A stretch of 64,000 bases of DNA. Source: Cognatilysobacter xinjiangensis (GTDB lineage Bacteria > Pseudomonadota > Gammaproteobacteria > Xanthomonadales > Xanthomonadaceae). Both the position numbers and the translations under genes were made by a program. Each line of letters begins with the position of its first letter. Position 1 is the first letter of the stretch. Location of the stretch: the NCBI RefSeq assembly GCF_014651995.1, contig NZ_BMXY01000001.1, forward strand, positions 62,001-126,000. The letters run 5' to 3'. The notes under the pieces were generated by a model, which saw nothing but the letters and a program-made list of their open reading frames with translations, made no database searches and was not told where the DNA came from. Shown here one piece after another: positions 16,996 through 27,696 of this stretch.

Positions 16996-19794
16996 TCACC
17001 AGCGCAGGTTGATGCCCGCCTGCGCCGCCATCGCCTCGCGGCCGCCGGCGCCGATGCCGCGTTCGCTGCGCAGGTCGACGAACCACGCGCCGTCGCCGCG
17101 ACCGCCGGCCAGGCCGACGCCGACTTCCACCCAGCTGCGCGCGCTGCCGGCCTGCACCGACGTCGAGTCGCTGCCGCCGTGGAATACGACATCGTTCGCA
17201 TCGCGCAGGTCGCGCCACAGGTTGGCGACGCCGTAGACACGCGTCGTCGCATCGCCGCGACTCGAAAGGCGCAGGCCGACGCGGCCGCGCAGCGCGTTCT
17301 GCGTGAGGCGGTCGCTAATGACGCTGCCGTCCAGGCCATCGAGACTCGTGTGCGCGGCGATGAGCTGCGCCTGCGGCTGCCAGGTCCAGTCGCCGGCACC
17401 GAACGTACCCGCCAGCGTGGTCGACAGCGCCGCGGCCCAGCCGTCGGTGTCGACGCGCAGCGCGTTCTCGGGCGACATGCGCGCCTGCAGGCGGCCGGCC
17501 TCGGCGGTAACGTCGAACGACAGGCCCCGCGCGAACCGCAGCGTTTGGTAGCCGCCGAGCGTGTAGGCGCGCAGGCGCACGTCGCCGACATCGGGCGAGA
17601 GCGCGGTCGCGAAGCCGCCCAGCGTGGGGCGCAGGCGGTCCTCGATGTCGCCGTCGGCATGCGCTACACGCACCATCACGCCACGCGTCACGTCGTCGTC
17701 CTGCTGGAGGTCGATGCCGGCCTGCAGCGACATGCGGCGCATGTCCTCGCCGAAGCGTTCGCCGTGCGCGCGCAGGCGATCGCCTCGCGCCCGCAGCCAG
17801 ATCGGTGCATCGCCGTGGCCAGCGCCCGTCCGGTCACGCAGCGCGGTGGCGCGTGCATCGGCATCGGCGATGCCGTCGACGATCAACGCCTGTGCGGCCG
17901 TGCCGGTGCCGGCGACGGTCGCAACGGTCGGCGCGAGCAGTCGTGCATTGCCGTCCGACGGCGGTGGCGTCGCGTCGGGCGGCGGGGTGCCGCCCGGCGG
18001 CGTGGTCGGCGGCGGCGTGGTGGGTGGCGTGGTCGGCGGGTCCTTCGCAGGTACCGCGGAGGTCAGCACGAACCTGCCGGCGTTGATACCGGTGGATGCC
18101 TTCTCCAGCCGGTATTGCCACAGGCCATTGGCGGTCGTGATCGGCGCCGCCAGCACGAAGGCGTCGGCGGTGGACGTGCCGCGCATGTCGACGACGAGGA
18201 TGCCGTCGACCGTCTGCGCGCCGACGCTGCCCGCGGCCTGCGCGATGTCGAGGATCGTGCGCCCGCTGGCGTTGCCGTAGATGCGCAGGCGATCGCTCGC
18301 CGACGTGTCGCCGGCGAACACCGTGCTCATCAGTACGCGGCCGCCGCCGCTCCAGTCGCCGCTGACGTCGAGCGTGTCGCCCGCCGCGTCCTGCCCGAGG
18401 TCGATGGTGCCGTTGTTGACCACCGAGAGATGGAGGGTCGAGCCGGACAGGCCGTTGTTGCGCGTGGCCAGCGAGCTGCTCGCATCGATCAGCAGCGAAT
18501 GACCGGCCACCTGCGTGCCGTCGCCGAGCACCCGGCCACCGAGACCCGGGATGGCGGCGTAGAGGCTCGCGCGGGCGCCGTCGAGCAGCTCGATGCGCTC
18601 GAATCCGTGCACGTCGACGTGCTTGCTGCAGTTGTTGCCGCTCGCGCAGCCGTGGTCGTGGTCGGACGCGATCTCGAAGACCTGCCCGTGGAAGCGGATC
18701 ACGTCGACGTCCGTGTTGCGTGACTGGTGGATGTCGAGCGCGGTCCCGCTGCCGGAGTCGCCTTCGAAGGCGTAGACGTGGTCGAGCGAGGCGCCCGCTG
18801 CGACGTCCACGGTGTCGCTGCCGAAACCACCGCGGAACTCGTACAGCGAGGACGTGCCGCGCAGGTCGAGATGGTCGTCGCCGTCGTCGCCCATCAGGTC
18901 GCGTACCCAGCCGCCGTCCAGCAGGAAATGGTCGTTGCCCGCGGGGCTGCCGTCCTGCGTGTACCGGCCCGTCGCATCGCGCACCGCCTCGCCGTCGCCG
19001 CTGTCGCCGTGCAGCGTGTCGATGCGGCCACCGGTGAGGGTGAACGTGTCGTCGAATCGGTTGCCGAAGGCATTGAGGTCGGCCGCCGCATAGTGGCCGC
19101 CGTCGCCGTAGATCGTGCCTCGCTCGCTGCTGTCGCCGCCGCGGATGTCGATGCGGTCGTTGCCGCCGCCCAGGTACACCGGATCCGCGATGACGCCGCC
19201 GTTGACGGTCAGCGTGTCGTCGCGGATGACGCCGGCGGGGTCGAAAACGAAACGCCCGAGCCCGCCGCCGCCGAACTTGCCGCCGTCGAAGACCACGTCC
19301 AGCGGCACCGGACCGCTCGGGCCGAGGAAGGACCAGAAGCCACCGGCACTGATGACGAAACGGTTGCGGCCCGTGCCGGCGCCATGAACCACGGTGCGGT
19401 TGTGCAGGTCGATCGTGGTGTTCCAGGCCGCGGAGTTCTTGCCGTCGCCACGCACGTCGCCGTTATCGTAGACGAGCTCGATCGGCCGGTCGGTGACCAG
19501 CGCGTCGTGGAGGATCCCGTCGACCAGGCAGTTGCGAACCTCGAGACGGTCGAGCCCGGTCGCTTCGTAGGGCACGTCCACGCGATTGCTGCCGAAGCCG
19601 TAGTACGAGTAGTTGCCGGGAAGCTCGAGCGGATTGCGCGACAGCACCACGCTGTCGCCGTCGCGGTCGAGCTTGCAGCCCAGTGCGAAGGCGGGCGAGG
19701 CGGCGCCGGCGAGCGCGAGCGCGACGGCGAGGGCGGTCGGGCGGAACGGGCAACGGGCCTTCATGGCCCGACGGCCCGGAGTACGGACGGTCAT
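16996..19794 (-). CDS. Type V autotransporter with RTX-like Gly/Asp motifs in the passenger
   Basis: A 932-residue surface protein. The start at 19794 is fixed by AAGGAG 6 bases upstream. A Sec signal with an extended n-region ends near ASPAFA (residues 32-37). The passenger (about 38-580) is beta-rich and contains RTX-like motifs at about 209-217 (GGGNDRIDI), 302-310 and 322-331 (GGFGSDTVDV), plus a two-cysteine loop near 383-389. A proline/threonine linker spans about 585-613, and a C-terminal beta-barrel translocator runs from about 660 to the terminal INLRW ending in an aromatic residue. It is probably an adhesin or surface factor; the ligand is unknown. There are no secretion or adhesion partners nearby. 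Confidence 0.88.
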   Translation of the reverse strand: MTVRTPGRRAMKARCPFRPTALAVALALAGAASPAFALGCKLDRDGDSVVLSRNPLELPGNYSYYGFGSNRVDVPYEATGLDRLEVRNCLVDGILHDALVTDRPIELVYDNGDVRGDGKNSAAWNTTIDLHNRTVVHGAGTGRNRFVISAGGFWSFLGPSGPVPLDVVFDGGKFGGGGLGRFVFDPAGVIRDDTLTVNGGVIADPVYLGGGNDRIDIRGGDSSERGTIYGDGGHYAAADLNAFGNRFDDTFTLTGGRIDTLHGDSGDGEAVRDATGRYTQDGSPAGNDHFLLDGGWVRDLMGDDGDDHLDLRGTSSLYEFRGGFGSDTVDVAAGASLDHVYAFEGDSGSGTALDIHQSRNTDVDVIRFHGQVFEIASDHDHGCASGNNCSKHVDVHGFERIELLDGARASLYAAIPGLGGRVLGDGTQVAGHSLLIDASSSLATRNNGLSGSTLHLSVVNNGTIDLGQDAAGDTLDVSGDWSGGGRVLMSTVFAGDTSASDRLRIYGNASGRTILDIAQAAGSVGAQTVDGILVVDMRGTSTADAFVLAAPITTANGLWQYRLEKASTGINAGRFVLTSAVPAKDPPTTPPTTPPPTTPPGGTPPPDATPPPSDGNARLLAPTVATVAGTGTAAQALIVDGIADADARATALRDRTGAGHGDAPIWLRARGDRLRAHGERFGEDMRRMSLQAGIDLQQDDDVTRGVMVRVAHADGDIEDRLRPTLGGFATALSPDVGDVRLRAYTLGGYQTLRFARGLSFDVTAEAGRLQARMSPENALRVDTDGWAAALSTTLAGTFGAGDWTWQPQAQLIAAHTSLDGLDGSVISDRLTQNALRGRVGLRLSSRGDATTRVYGVANLWRDLRDANDVVFHGGSDSTSVQAGSARSWVEVGVGLAGGRGDGAWFVDLRSERGIGAGGREAMAAQAGINLRW

Positions 19795-19816
19795 TCAAAG
19801 CTCCTTGGAAGGTTTC

Positions 19817-19834
19817 GGATCCGCGTGCGGATCC
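19817..19834. repeat. Perfect inverted repeat upstream of the autotransporter gene
   Basis: GGATCCGC and GCGGATCC are separated by two bases and centred about 31 bases before the autotransporter start codon. It could be an operator or a leader hairpin; nothing distinguishes the two. The rest of the 177-base spacer to the antiporter gene shows no other feature. Confidence 0.45.
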
Positions 19835-19971
19835 ACGCCTCGCAAGGGGCTCGCGTCGTGGGCGATGAAGAGCGCACGTCCTGTGCCGTCGTGAAGCGCG
19901 GACTCCGCCGCGGCGCAGAGTGTGTTCGGGCGCGTCGGTGCGCGCCATCGGAAAAATCCGAAAAGCGCCGA

Positions 19972-21642
19972 TCAGCCGCCGCGCGCGGGTGCGAGCGGGG
20001 TTTCCCCGCGGAACGCCGGCAACGCCATCACCATCTCCGCGAGGCTGTGCGCGAGCTCGCGCTCGGCCATCACCGCGCCGTCGGCGCCGCGATCGATGAG
20101 GTAGCGCACGCCGGCATCGGAATGCGCGCGGGCCATGATGCTGATGGCCGGATTGAGGTCGCGCAGGCGCTCGATGATCTCGCCGGTTTCGAACGCATTG
20201 GGAATGGCGATCAGTGCCATCTGCGCGGTATCGGGCCGCGCCTCGGCGATTACCGCGGCGTTCGCGGCGTGGCCGCGCACGGCGGGCAGGCCGGCGGCGC
20301 GGGCGCTCTGGACGCGCGGCTCGTCGTCGTCCACCACCACCACCGGTACACCCTGGGCCGACAGCAGCGGGCCGAGCTCGCTGCCCACGCGCCCGTAGCC
20401 GATCAGGATCACGTGTGGGCGGCTGCCGTCGGGCAACGGCGGGCTCATGACGTCGTGCGGTGCGGGCGGGTCAAGCCGCTCGCGGCGGGCGGTGAAGCGA
20501 TCGTGCAGGACGAACACCAGCGGATTGGCGACGATCGACACGATGGCCGCGGCGAGGATCAGGTCCTGTCCCTCCTCGGGCAGCATCCCCAGCGACACGC
20601 CGAGGCCGGCGAGGATGAAGGAGAACTCGCCGATCTGGCACAGGCTGGCGGCCAGCAGCGCCGATGTCGGCCCGCCGGCGCCGAGCAGGCGCGCCGCCCC
20701 CCAGGCCGCGAGCGCGTTGCCGGCGATCACGAGAACCGACGTGGCCAGCACGCGCACCGGCTGCTCCACCAGGATTACCGGGTCGAACAGCATGCCGACC
20801 GAGATGAAGAACAGCACGGCGAATGCGTCGCGCAGCGGCAGCGTCTCGTTCGCGGCCTGATGACTGAATTCGGATTCGTTGAGCAGCAGGCCGGCGAAGA
20901 ACGCACCGAGCGCGAACGACACGCCGAACAGCTCCGCCGAGCCGAACGCGACGCCGAGCGCGATCGCCAGCACACATAGCGTGAACAGCTCGCGCGATCC
21001 CGTGCCGGCCATGCGCTCCAGTACCCATGGGATCACGCGACGTCCCACCAGCATCATCAGCACGATGAAGGCGCCGACCTTGGCCACCGTGAGCATGAGC
21101 GCCGTGCCGACGCCTCCTTGGGCCTTGCCTCCGAGCGCGGGTAGCAGCACCAGCGCGAGCACCATCGCGAGGTCCTCGAAGATCAGCCAGCCGACCGCGA
21201 CGCGGCCGCGGCCGCTGTCGAGAAGCCGCCGCTCCTCCAGCCCGCGCAGGACGACGACCGTACTGCCCACCGACAGCGCAAGGCCGAAGACGACGCCCGA
21301 TGTGTGGGTCCAGCCGAACCCGTGCGCCAGCGCCCAGCCCAGCGAGCCCACGGCGATGATCTGCAGCAGCGCGCCCGGTACAGCGATGCCCTTCACCGCC
21401 AGCAGGTCGCGGACCGAGAAGTGCAGGCCGACGCCGAACATCAGCAGGATCACGCCGACCTCGGCCAGCTGAGGCGCCAGCGACGCGTCGGCCACGAAGC
21501 CGGGCGTGAACGGCCCCAACGCCACGCCCGCGAGCAAGTAGCCCACCAACGGCGAAAGCCGGAACCGGTGCGCGATGCCTCCGAAGACGAAGGCGAGCAC
21601 GAAGCCCGCGACGAGGAGTGCGATGAGCGAAGTGTGGTGCAC
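19972..21642 (-). CDS. ybaL: YbaL/Kef-type cation:proton antiporter with RCK domain
   Basis: An inner-membrane monovalent cation/proton antiporter (CPA2 family). The 556-residue protein starts at GTG (reads HHTSLIALLVAGF). Residues 1 to about 385 form a dozen hydrophobic segments (LSPLVGYLLAGVALGPFTPG, GLALSVGSTVVVLRGLEE). A cytoplasmic TrkA-N (RCK) domain follows, with the dinucleotide-binding loop VILIGYGRVGSELG and VVVVDDDE. The last 30 residues are a short tail. Domain order matches E. coli YbaL. Ion specificity (K+ or Na+) cannot be read from sequence. It stands alone and is divergent from yheS. Confidence 0.87.
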   Translation of the reverse strand: MHHTSLIALLVAGFVLAFVFGGIAHRFRLSPLVGYLLAGVALGPFTPGFVADASLAPQLAEVGVILLMFGVGLHFSVRDLLAVKGIAVPGALLQIIAVGSLGWALAHGFGWTHTSGVVFGLALSVGSTVVVLRGLEERRLLDSGRGRVAVGWLIFEDLAMVLALVLLPALGGKAQGGVGTALMLTVAKVGAFIVLMMLVGRRVIPWVLERMAGTGSRELFTLCVLAIALGVAFGSAELFGVSFALGAFFAGLLLNESEFSHQAANETLPLRDAFAVLFFISVGMLFDPVILVEQPVRVLATSVLVIAGNALAAWGAARLLGAGGPTSALLAASLCQIGEFSFILAGLGVSLGMLPEEGQDLILAAAIVSIVANPLVFVLHDRFTARRERLDPPAPHDVMSPPLPDGSRPHVILIGYGRVGSELGPLLSAQGVPVVVVDDDEPRVQSARAAGLPAVRGHAANAAVIAEARPDTAQMALIAIPNAFETGEIIERLRDLNPAISIMARAHSDAGVRYLIDRGADGAVMAERELAHSLAEMVMALPAFRGETPLAPARGG

Positions 21643-21736
21643 GAAGGACCCGGAAAAGGAAAGCGGCGCGCCGACCGCCGCCCGTTCATCACATTAACCG
21701 CTGTGCGCGATAGCGGGGCAGCGTCGGGCAGGCCGG

Positions 21737-21742
21737 TACAAT
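21737..21742 (+). promoter_or_regulatory. -10 box positioned for a leaderless yheS transcript
   Basis: TACAAT ends 6 bases before the yheS ATG, so transcription starting 7 bases after the box would begin at the start codon. There is no Shine-Dalgarno sequence. No -35 is recognised. Confidence 0.5.
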
Positions 21743-21748
21743 GGCCGC

Positions 21749-23599
<1,851 letters not shown>

Positions 23600-23663
23600 G
23601 CTTGAAACCCCGGCGCGCGGCCCCACACTCGCGCCGGCTTCCCCTTTCTTCCGAACGATCGCC

Positions 23664-24017
23664 ATGCCCATCTACGCCTTCGAATGCTCCGCCTGCGGCC
23701 ACGACTTCGATCGCCTGCAGAAGATGAGCGACGCCGACCCGACCGACTGCCCGCAGTGCGGCGCGCCGCAGGTGCGCCGCCGCCTGACCGCGCCGCAGTT
23801 CCGCCTCGCGGGCGGCGGTTGGTACGAGACCGACTTCAAGAAGGACGGCGAGAAGAAGCGCAACCTCGTCGAAGGCGCGGGCGGGTCGAAGGACTCGGGC
23901 GGCAGCTCGGGCGGGTCCGAGGCGAAGCCGGCGGCCTCGTCAGGTAGCGGCTCGACGTCGAGTAGTGGCTCGGCGTCCGGCGGCGCGGGTTCCTCTGGCA
24001 CGTCGGCCGCGACCTGA
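23664..24017 (+). CDS. FmdB-family zinc-ribbon protein
   Basis: The 117-residue protein starts MPIYAFECSACGHDF. The N-terminal zinc ribbon has two CxxC pairs (CSACG at 8-12 and CPQCG at 31-35). The C-terminal half is low-complexity Gly/Ser. The name comes from a proposed regulator of formamidase genes; in most bacteria the function is unproven. It precedes aspS, as in many gammaproteobacteria. The DUF502 membrane-protein gene that commonly lies between the two is absent here. Confidence 0.85.
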   Translation: MPIYAFECSACGHDFDRLQKMSDADPTDCPQCGAPQVRRRLTAPQFRLAGGGWYETDFKKDGEKKRNLVEGAGGSKDSGGSSGGSEAKPAASSGSGSTSSSGSASGGAGSSGTSAAT

Positions 24018-24025
24018 GCGCGCCG

Positions 24026-24050
24026 CCGGGTGGGCTGAGCCCGGTCTTTT
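24026..24050 (+). terminator. Weak rho-independent terminator after fmdB
   Basis: A CCGGG / CCCGG stem with additional pairing in the 9-nt loop is followed by TCTTTT. The stem is short, so confidence is modest. The remaining bases to aspS hold the aspS promoter and leader. Confidence 0.45.
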
Positions 24051-24193
24051 CGTGGGGCAACGCGCTTGGTGGTCCGTGCGGCGTGCAGGTCTGGAGTCCT
24101 CGCGCCTGGGCGGTTGACGGCCGCAAGCGGGTAACGCAGCGCGCGGCGGCGCGTTCAGATTCGTCGCGGCCGCCTGCCGTCCCGGCGCCCAGC

Positions 24194-24232
24194 TAAACTA
24201 TCCGGCTCAAATCGCGCCCCGCGGCGGGGCGC
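24194..24232 (+). promoter_or_regulatory. aspS -10 box and leader hairpin
   Basis: TAAACT at 24194-24199 is a good -10 candidate. The predicted leader contains a perfect 8-bp hairpin, GCGCCCCG / CGGGGCGC with a 3-nt loop (24214-24232). It ends only a few bases before the ribosome-binding sequence CGGAG and 13 bases before the ATG. Such a stable stem next to the ribosome-binding site could influence initiation; this is inference. Confidence 0.45.
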
Positions 24233-24245
24233 TGCCGGAGTTCCC

Positions 24246-26018
24246 ATGCGTACCCATTTCTGTGGCCTCGTCGACGAGCGCCTGATCGGCGAGACCGTGA
24301 CCCTGTGCGGCTGGGTCAACAGCGCCCGCGTCCAGAGCCACCAGACCTTCATCGACCTGCGCGATCACGAGGGCGTGGTGCAGGTGCTCGTCGAGAGCGA
24401 CCAGCCCGAGCTGTTCAAGGCCGCGGCCGAACTCGGCAACGAGGACGCCGTGCGTGTCACCGGCACGGTGCGCGCGCGATATGCGGCGAACGACAAGATC
24501 CGCACCGGCCGCGTCGAGATCATCCCGACCTCGATCGAAGTGCTGAACAAGGCCGATCCGCTGCCGTTCCACGCGCACGAGAACGCGGGCGAGGACATCC
24601 GCCTCAAGTACCGCTACCTCGACATGCGCCGCCCGGAGATGCAGCAGATGATGCGCACGCGCATCAAGCTGGTCGCCGCTCTGCGCCGCCACCTCGACGA
24701 GCGCGGCTTCCAGGACATCGAGACGCCGATCCTCACCAAGGCCACGCCCGAAGGCGCGCGCGACTTCCTGGTGCCGGCGCGCATGCACCCGGGCGAGTTC
24801 TACGCATTGCCGCAGTCGCCGCAGCTGTTCAAGCAGATCCTGATGATGGCGGGCTTCGACCGCTACTACCAGATCGCGCGCTGCTTCCGCGACGAAGCGC
24901 TCCGCGCCGACCGCCAGCTCGAATTCACGCAGCTCGACATGGAGTTCGCGTGGGTGTCCGAGCGCGACGTGCAGGACATGGTCGAGGCCATGATCCGCAG
25001 CGTCTTCGCCGAGGTGATAAACGTTGAGCTCGACGCCGAATTCCCGCGCATGACCTATGCCGAGGCCATGCGCCGCTTCGGTTCGGACAAGCCCGATCTG
25101 CGTATCGACCTTGAATTCACCGACGTCGCTGAGCTGGTGAAGAACTGCGAGTTCAAGGTGTTCACCGACTGGGCGAACCACGCCGACGGCCGCGTCATCG
25201 CGCTGCGCGCGCCTGGCGGTGCGCAGCTCTCGCGCAAGCAGATCGACGAGCTCGGCGCGCATGCCGCGAAGTACGGCGCCAAGGGCGTCGCGTGGATGAA
25301 GGTCGAGGATGCGACCAAGGGCCGCGAGGGCATCAACTCGCCGATCGCCAAGTTCCTCGACGACGCCACGCTCGATGCCATCCTGCGCGCCACCGGCGCC
25401 AACACCGGCGACGCGATCTTCTTCGGCGCTGCGACCTACAAGACCGCGTCGGACTTCATGGGCGCGCTGCGTCTGAAGCTCGGCAAGGACCTCGGCCTCG
25501 TGCAGGACGGCTGGAAGCCGCTGTGGGTCACCGACTTCCCGATGTTCGAGTGGGACGAGGAGGAACAGCGCTACGTCGCGCTGCACCACCCGTTCACCGC
25601 GCCGAAGATCGACGACGAGGCCGACCTGCGCGCCAATGCCGGCACGGCCGTGTCCCGCGGCTACGACATGGTGCTCAACGGCAACGAGATCGGTGGCGGC
25701 TCGATCCGCATCCATCGCTCGTCGATGCAATCGGCGGTGTTCGACCTGCTCGGCATCACGCGCGAGGAGGCCGAGCTCAAGTTCGGCTTCCTGCTCGAGG
25801 CGCTGCGCTACGGCGCGCCGCCGCACGGCGGCATTGCCTTCGGCATCGACCGCATCGCCGCGCTGATGGCGGGCACGGAATCGATCCGTGACGTCATCCC
25901 GTTCCCGAAGACCACGTCGGCGCAGTGCCTGATGACCGGCGCGCCGTCGCCGATCCCGGATGCGCAGCTGGCCGAGGTGCACGTGTCGGTGCGTCCGCGC
26001 GAGGCCAGGGCCGAGTGA
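24246..26018 (+). CDS. aspS: Aspartyl-tRNA synthetase
   Basis: A class II synthetase of 590 residues, bacterial type with a GAD insertion. The N-terminal OB-fold anticodon domain begins [11 protein letters not shown], and the catalytic core has motif 2 [18 protein letters not shown] and motif 3 [13 protein letters not shown]. In the anticodon-domain loop, E. coli has RDLGSL at residues 28-33; here the sequence is RVQSHQ, although Arg28 is kept. This is a divergent loop in a normally well-conserved place. The leader carries a hairpin. Its stop overlaps the next gene as GTGA, so the acetyltransferase gene is translationally coupled. Confidence 0.96.
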   Translation: MRTHFCGLVDERLIGETVTLCGWVNSARVQSHQTFIDLRDHEGVVQVLVESDQPELFKAAAELGNEDAVRVTGTVRARYAANDKIRTGRVEIIPTSIEVLNKADPLPFHAHENAGEDIRLKYRYLDMRRPEMQQMMRTRIKLVAALRRHLDERGFQDIETPILTKATPEGARDFLVPARMHPGEFYALPQSPQLFKQILMMAGFDRYYQIARCFRDEALRADRQLEFTQLDMEFAWVSERDVQDMVEAMIRSVFAEVINVELDAEFPRMTYAEAMRRFGSDKPDLRIDLEFTDVAELVKNCEFKVFTDWANHADGRVIALRAPGGAQLSRKQIDELGAHAAKYGAKGVAWMKVEDATKGREGINSPIAKFLDDATLDAILRATGANTGDAIFFGAATYKTASDFMGALRLKLGKDLGLVQDGWKPLWVTDFPMFEWDEEEQRYVALHHPFTAPKIDDEADLRANAGTAVSRGYDMVLNGNEIGGGSIRIHRSSMQSAVFDLLGITREEAELKFGFLLEALRYGAPPHGGIAFGIDRIAALMAGTESIRDVIPFPKTTSAQCLMTGAPSPIPDAQLAEVHVSVRPREARAE

Positions 26019-26533
26019 GCCTCGCGATCCGCCGCGCGACGGTCGAGGACGCGGCGACGCTGTCGTCGCTCGCCACGGCCACGTTCGTCGAGACCTTCGG
26101 TCATCTCTACGAGCGCGAGGACCTGCAGGCCTTCCTCGACGATGCCTACGCGGTGGAGAAGCAGGCGACGATCCTTGCGCATCCCGATTACGCGGTGTGG
26201 TTCCTCGAGGCGGACGGACGCCCCGTCGGCCATTGCGCGGCGGGCCCCTGCGGCCTGCCGCATGACGACGTCCGGCCCGGCGACGGCGAGATCAAGCGCC
26301 TCTACGTGCTGCGCGAGTTCCAGGGCGGGCAGGGCAGCCGACTGATGGACACCGCGATGGCCTGGCTGCAGCAGGCCGGCCCGCGCACGCTGTGGGTCGG
26401 CGTGTGGAGCGAGAACCTCGGCGCGCAGCGCTTCTACCAGCGCTACGGCTTCGCGCAGGTCGGGACCTACGGCTTTCCGGTCGGCCGCGTGGTCGACCTG
26501 GAATTCATCCTGCGGCGCGACCGACAACGCTAG
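26015..26533 (+). CDS. GNAT-family N-acetyltransferase
   Basis: The 172-residue protein starts at GTG (reads [19 protein letters not shown]), overlapping the aspS stop by four bases. GNAT fold features are the N-terminal IRRATVEDA strand-helix, the central [24 protein letters not shown] with the acetyl-CoA pyrophosphate loop (QGGQGS), and the C-terminal [20 protein letters not shown]. The substrate is unknown. Coupling to aspS does not by itself indicate a role in translation, because such insertions vary between related genomes. Confidence 0.87.
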   Translation: MSLAIRRATVEDAATLSSLATATFVETFGHLYEREDLQAFLDDAYAVEKQATILAHPDYAVWFLEADGRPVGHCAAGPCGLPHDDVRPGDGEIKRLYVLREFQGGQGSRLMDTAMAWLQQAGPRTLWVGVWSENLGAQRFYQRYGFAQVGTYGFPVGRVVDLEFILRRDRQR

Positions 26534-26562
26534 CCTGCGCGCTCCCGTCGATGGAGCGCCCC

Positions 26563-26961
26563 ATGCGTGTCGTTCTTGCCGCCGCCCTCGCGCTGGCGAT
26601 CCTCGTTCCGATCCGGGCCGTCGCGGCCGAACCGGCGTACAGCGCCGGCTACCGCCAGTGCATGTCACGCGCCGGCGGCGTCACCGCGTCGATGGTGGCC
26701 TGCATCACCGCCGAGTACCGGCGCTTCGACGCGCGCCTCAACGCGGCCTACCGCATCGCGCTGCGGCAGCGGCCCGAACGCCGCGACGCGTTGGTCAGGG
26801 CCGAGCGTGCGTGGCTGACCTACCGCACCGCGAACTGCGACTACTACCTCGATCCCGACGGCGGCACGCTCGCGCGCGTCACCGCCAACGGCTGCGTGCT
26901 GCGCATGACTGCGGAGCGCACGCTCGAGCTGGAAGCCATCGCGCGCGGCGGCGCGGGCTGA
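26563..26961 (+). CDS. Secreted DUF1311 (LprI-like) protein
   Basis: A small periplasmic protein of 132 residues. The ATG at 26563 (MRVVLAAALALA) is chosen over the ATG at 26551 because GGAG lies six bases before it. A Sec signal peptide ends near AVAAEP. The mature part contains the DUF1311 pattern: YRQCM early, LNAAYRIALRQRPERRDALV, then the hallmark ERAWLTYRTANCDYY. Cys residues are spaced as in the family. Some relatives inhibit lysozyme (LprI of mycobacteria); whether this one does is unknown. Confidence 0.8.
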   Translation: MRVVLAAALALAILVPIRAVAAEPAYSAGYRQCMSRAGGVTASMVACITAEYRRFDARLNAAYRIALRQRPERRDALVRAERAWLTYRTANCDYYLDPDGGTLARVTANGCVLRMTAERTLELEAIARGGAG

Positions 26962-26998
26962 ACTTGCATTGCGCGATGGCACGCCCCATCCGTCGGTA

Positions 26999-27616
26999 AT
27001 GGATACGACGCGACGCGTAGTGCTTCTCCACGGGCTGTGGATGCGGCCGGCCTATCTGACGGTGCTGGCGCGGCGCCTGTCGCATGACGGTTTCGACTGC
27101 GAGGCGGTGTGCTACCCCAGCGTGCGCGGGCCGGCCTCGGCGGCGGTGCGGCGGGTCTCGCGGGCGCTGCGCGAAGGCCCCTGCCACATCGTCGCGCACA
27201 GCCTCGGCGGGCTGGTCGCGCTGCACGCGCTGGAGGCCGAGCCGGTGCTGCCGGTCGAACGCGTCGTCTGCCTCGGCTCGCCGCTGTGCGGAAGCCTAGC
27301 GGCGACGCGCCTGGAGCGGCTGCCCGTGCTGGGCGCGAGCCTCGGCCACAGCCGCGCGTTCCTGCGTCCGGGCTGCAGGCCTTGGCGCGGGCGGGCGCAG
27401 GTCGGCGTGGTCGCGGGCAACCGCCCACTGGGGCTCGGGCGCATGCTCGGCCGCATCGAGGGCGAGAACGACGGCGCGGTCGGCGTGGTGGAAACGCGCC
27501 TGCCGGGCGTGGCCGACCACATCGTGTTGCCCAGCAGCCACACCGGGCTGGTGTTCTCGGCGCCGGTGGCGCGGCAGGTGGCCGCCTTCCTGCGCGAGGG
27601 GCGCTTCGAGCGCTGA
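26999..27616 (+). CDS. Alpha/beta-hydrolase, lipase-like
   Basis: The 205-residue hydrolase starts MDTTRRVVLLHGLWM at the ATG at 26999; a TTG 30 bases upstream is possible but less likely. The oxyanion motif LLHGLW and nucleophile elbow AHSLGG (Ser near residue 69) are clear. The acid is probably Asp in GENDGAVGV, and the base is His in SSHTG or ADHIV. The small size and missing lid resemble PGAP1-like or triacylglycerol-lipase-like esterases. There is no signal peptide, so it appears cytoplasmic. The substrate is unknown. Confidence 0.85.
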   Translation: MDTTRRVVLLHGLWMRPAYLTVLARRLSHDGFDCEAVCYPSVRGPASAAVRRVSRALREGPCHIVAHSLGGLVALHALEAEPVLPVERVVCLGSPLCGSLAATRLERLPVLGASLGHSRAFLRPGCRPWRGRAQVGVVAGNRPLGLGRMLGRIEGENDGAVGVVETRLPGVADHIVLPSSHTGLVFSAPVARQVAAFLREGRFER

Positions 27617-27657
27617 ACCGTGCAGCCGCCGGCTGCGGTGGCCAGCGGCCGATCCGG

Positions 27658-27663
27658 TAAAAT
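27658..27663 (+). promoter_or_regulatory. Candidate -10 box of yebC
   Basis: TAAAAT, 33 bases before the yebC ATG, predicts a leader of about 27 nt that contains a GGAAG ribosome-binding sequence. It probably drives the yebC-ruvC unit. Confidence 0.45.
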
Positions 27664-27696
27664 CGCCGCCCGTTTCCCGCGTTCCGGAAGTGCCCG

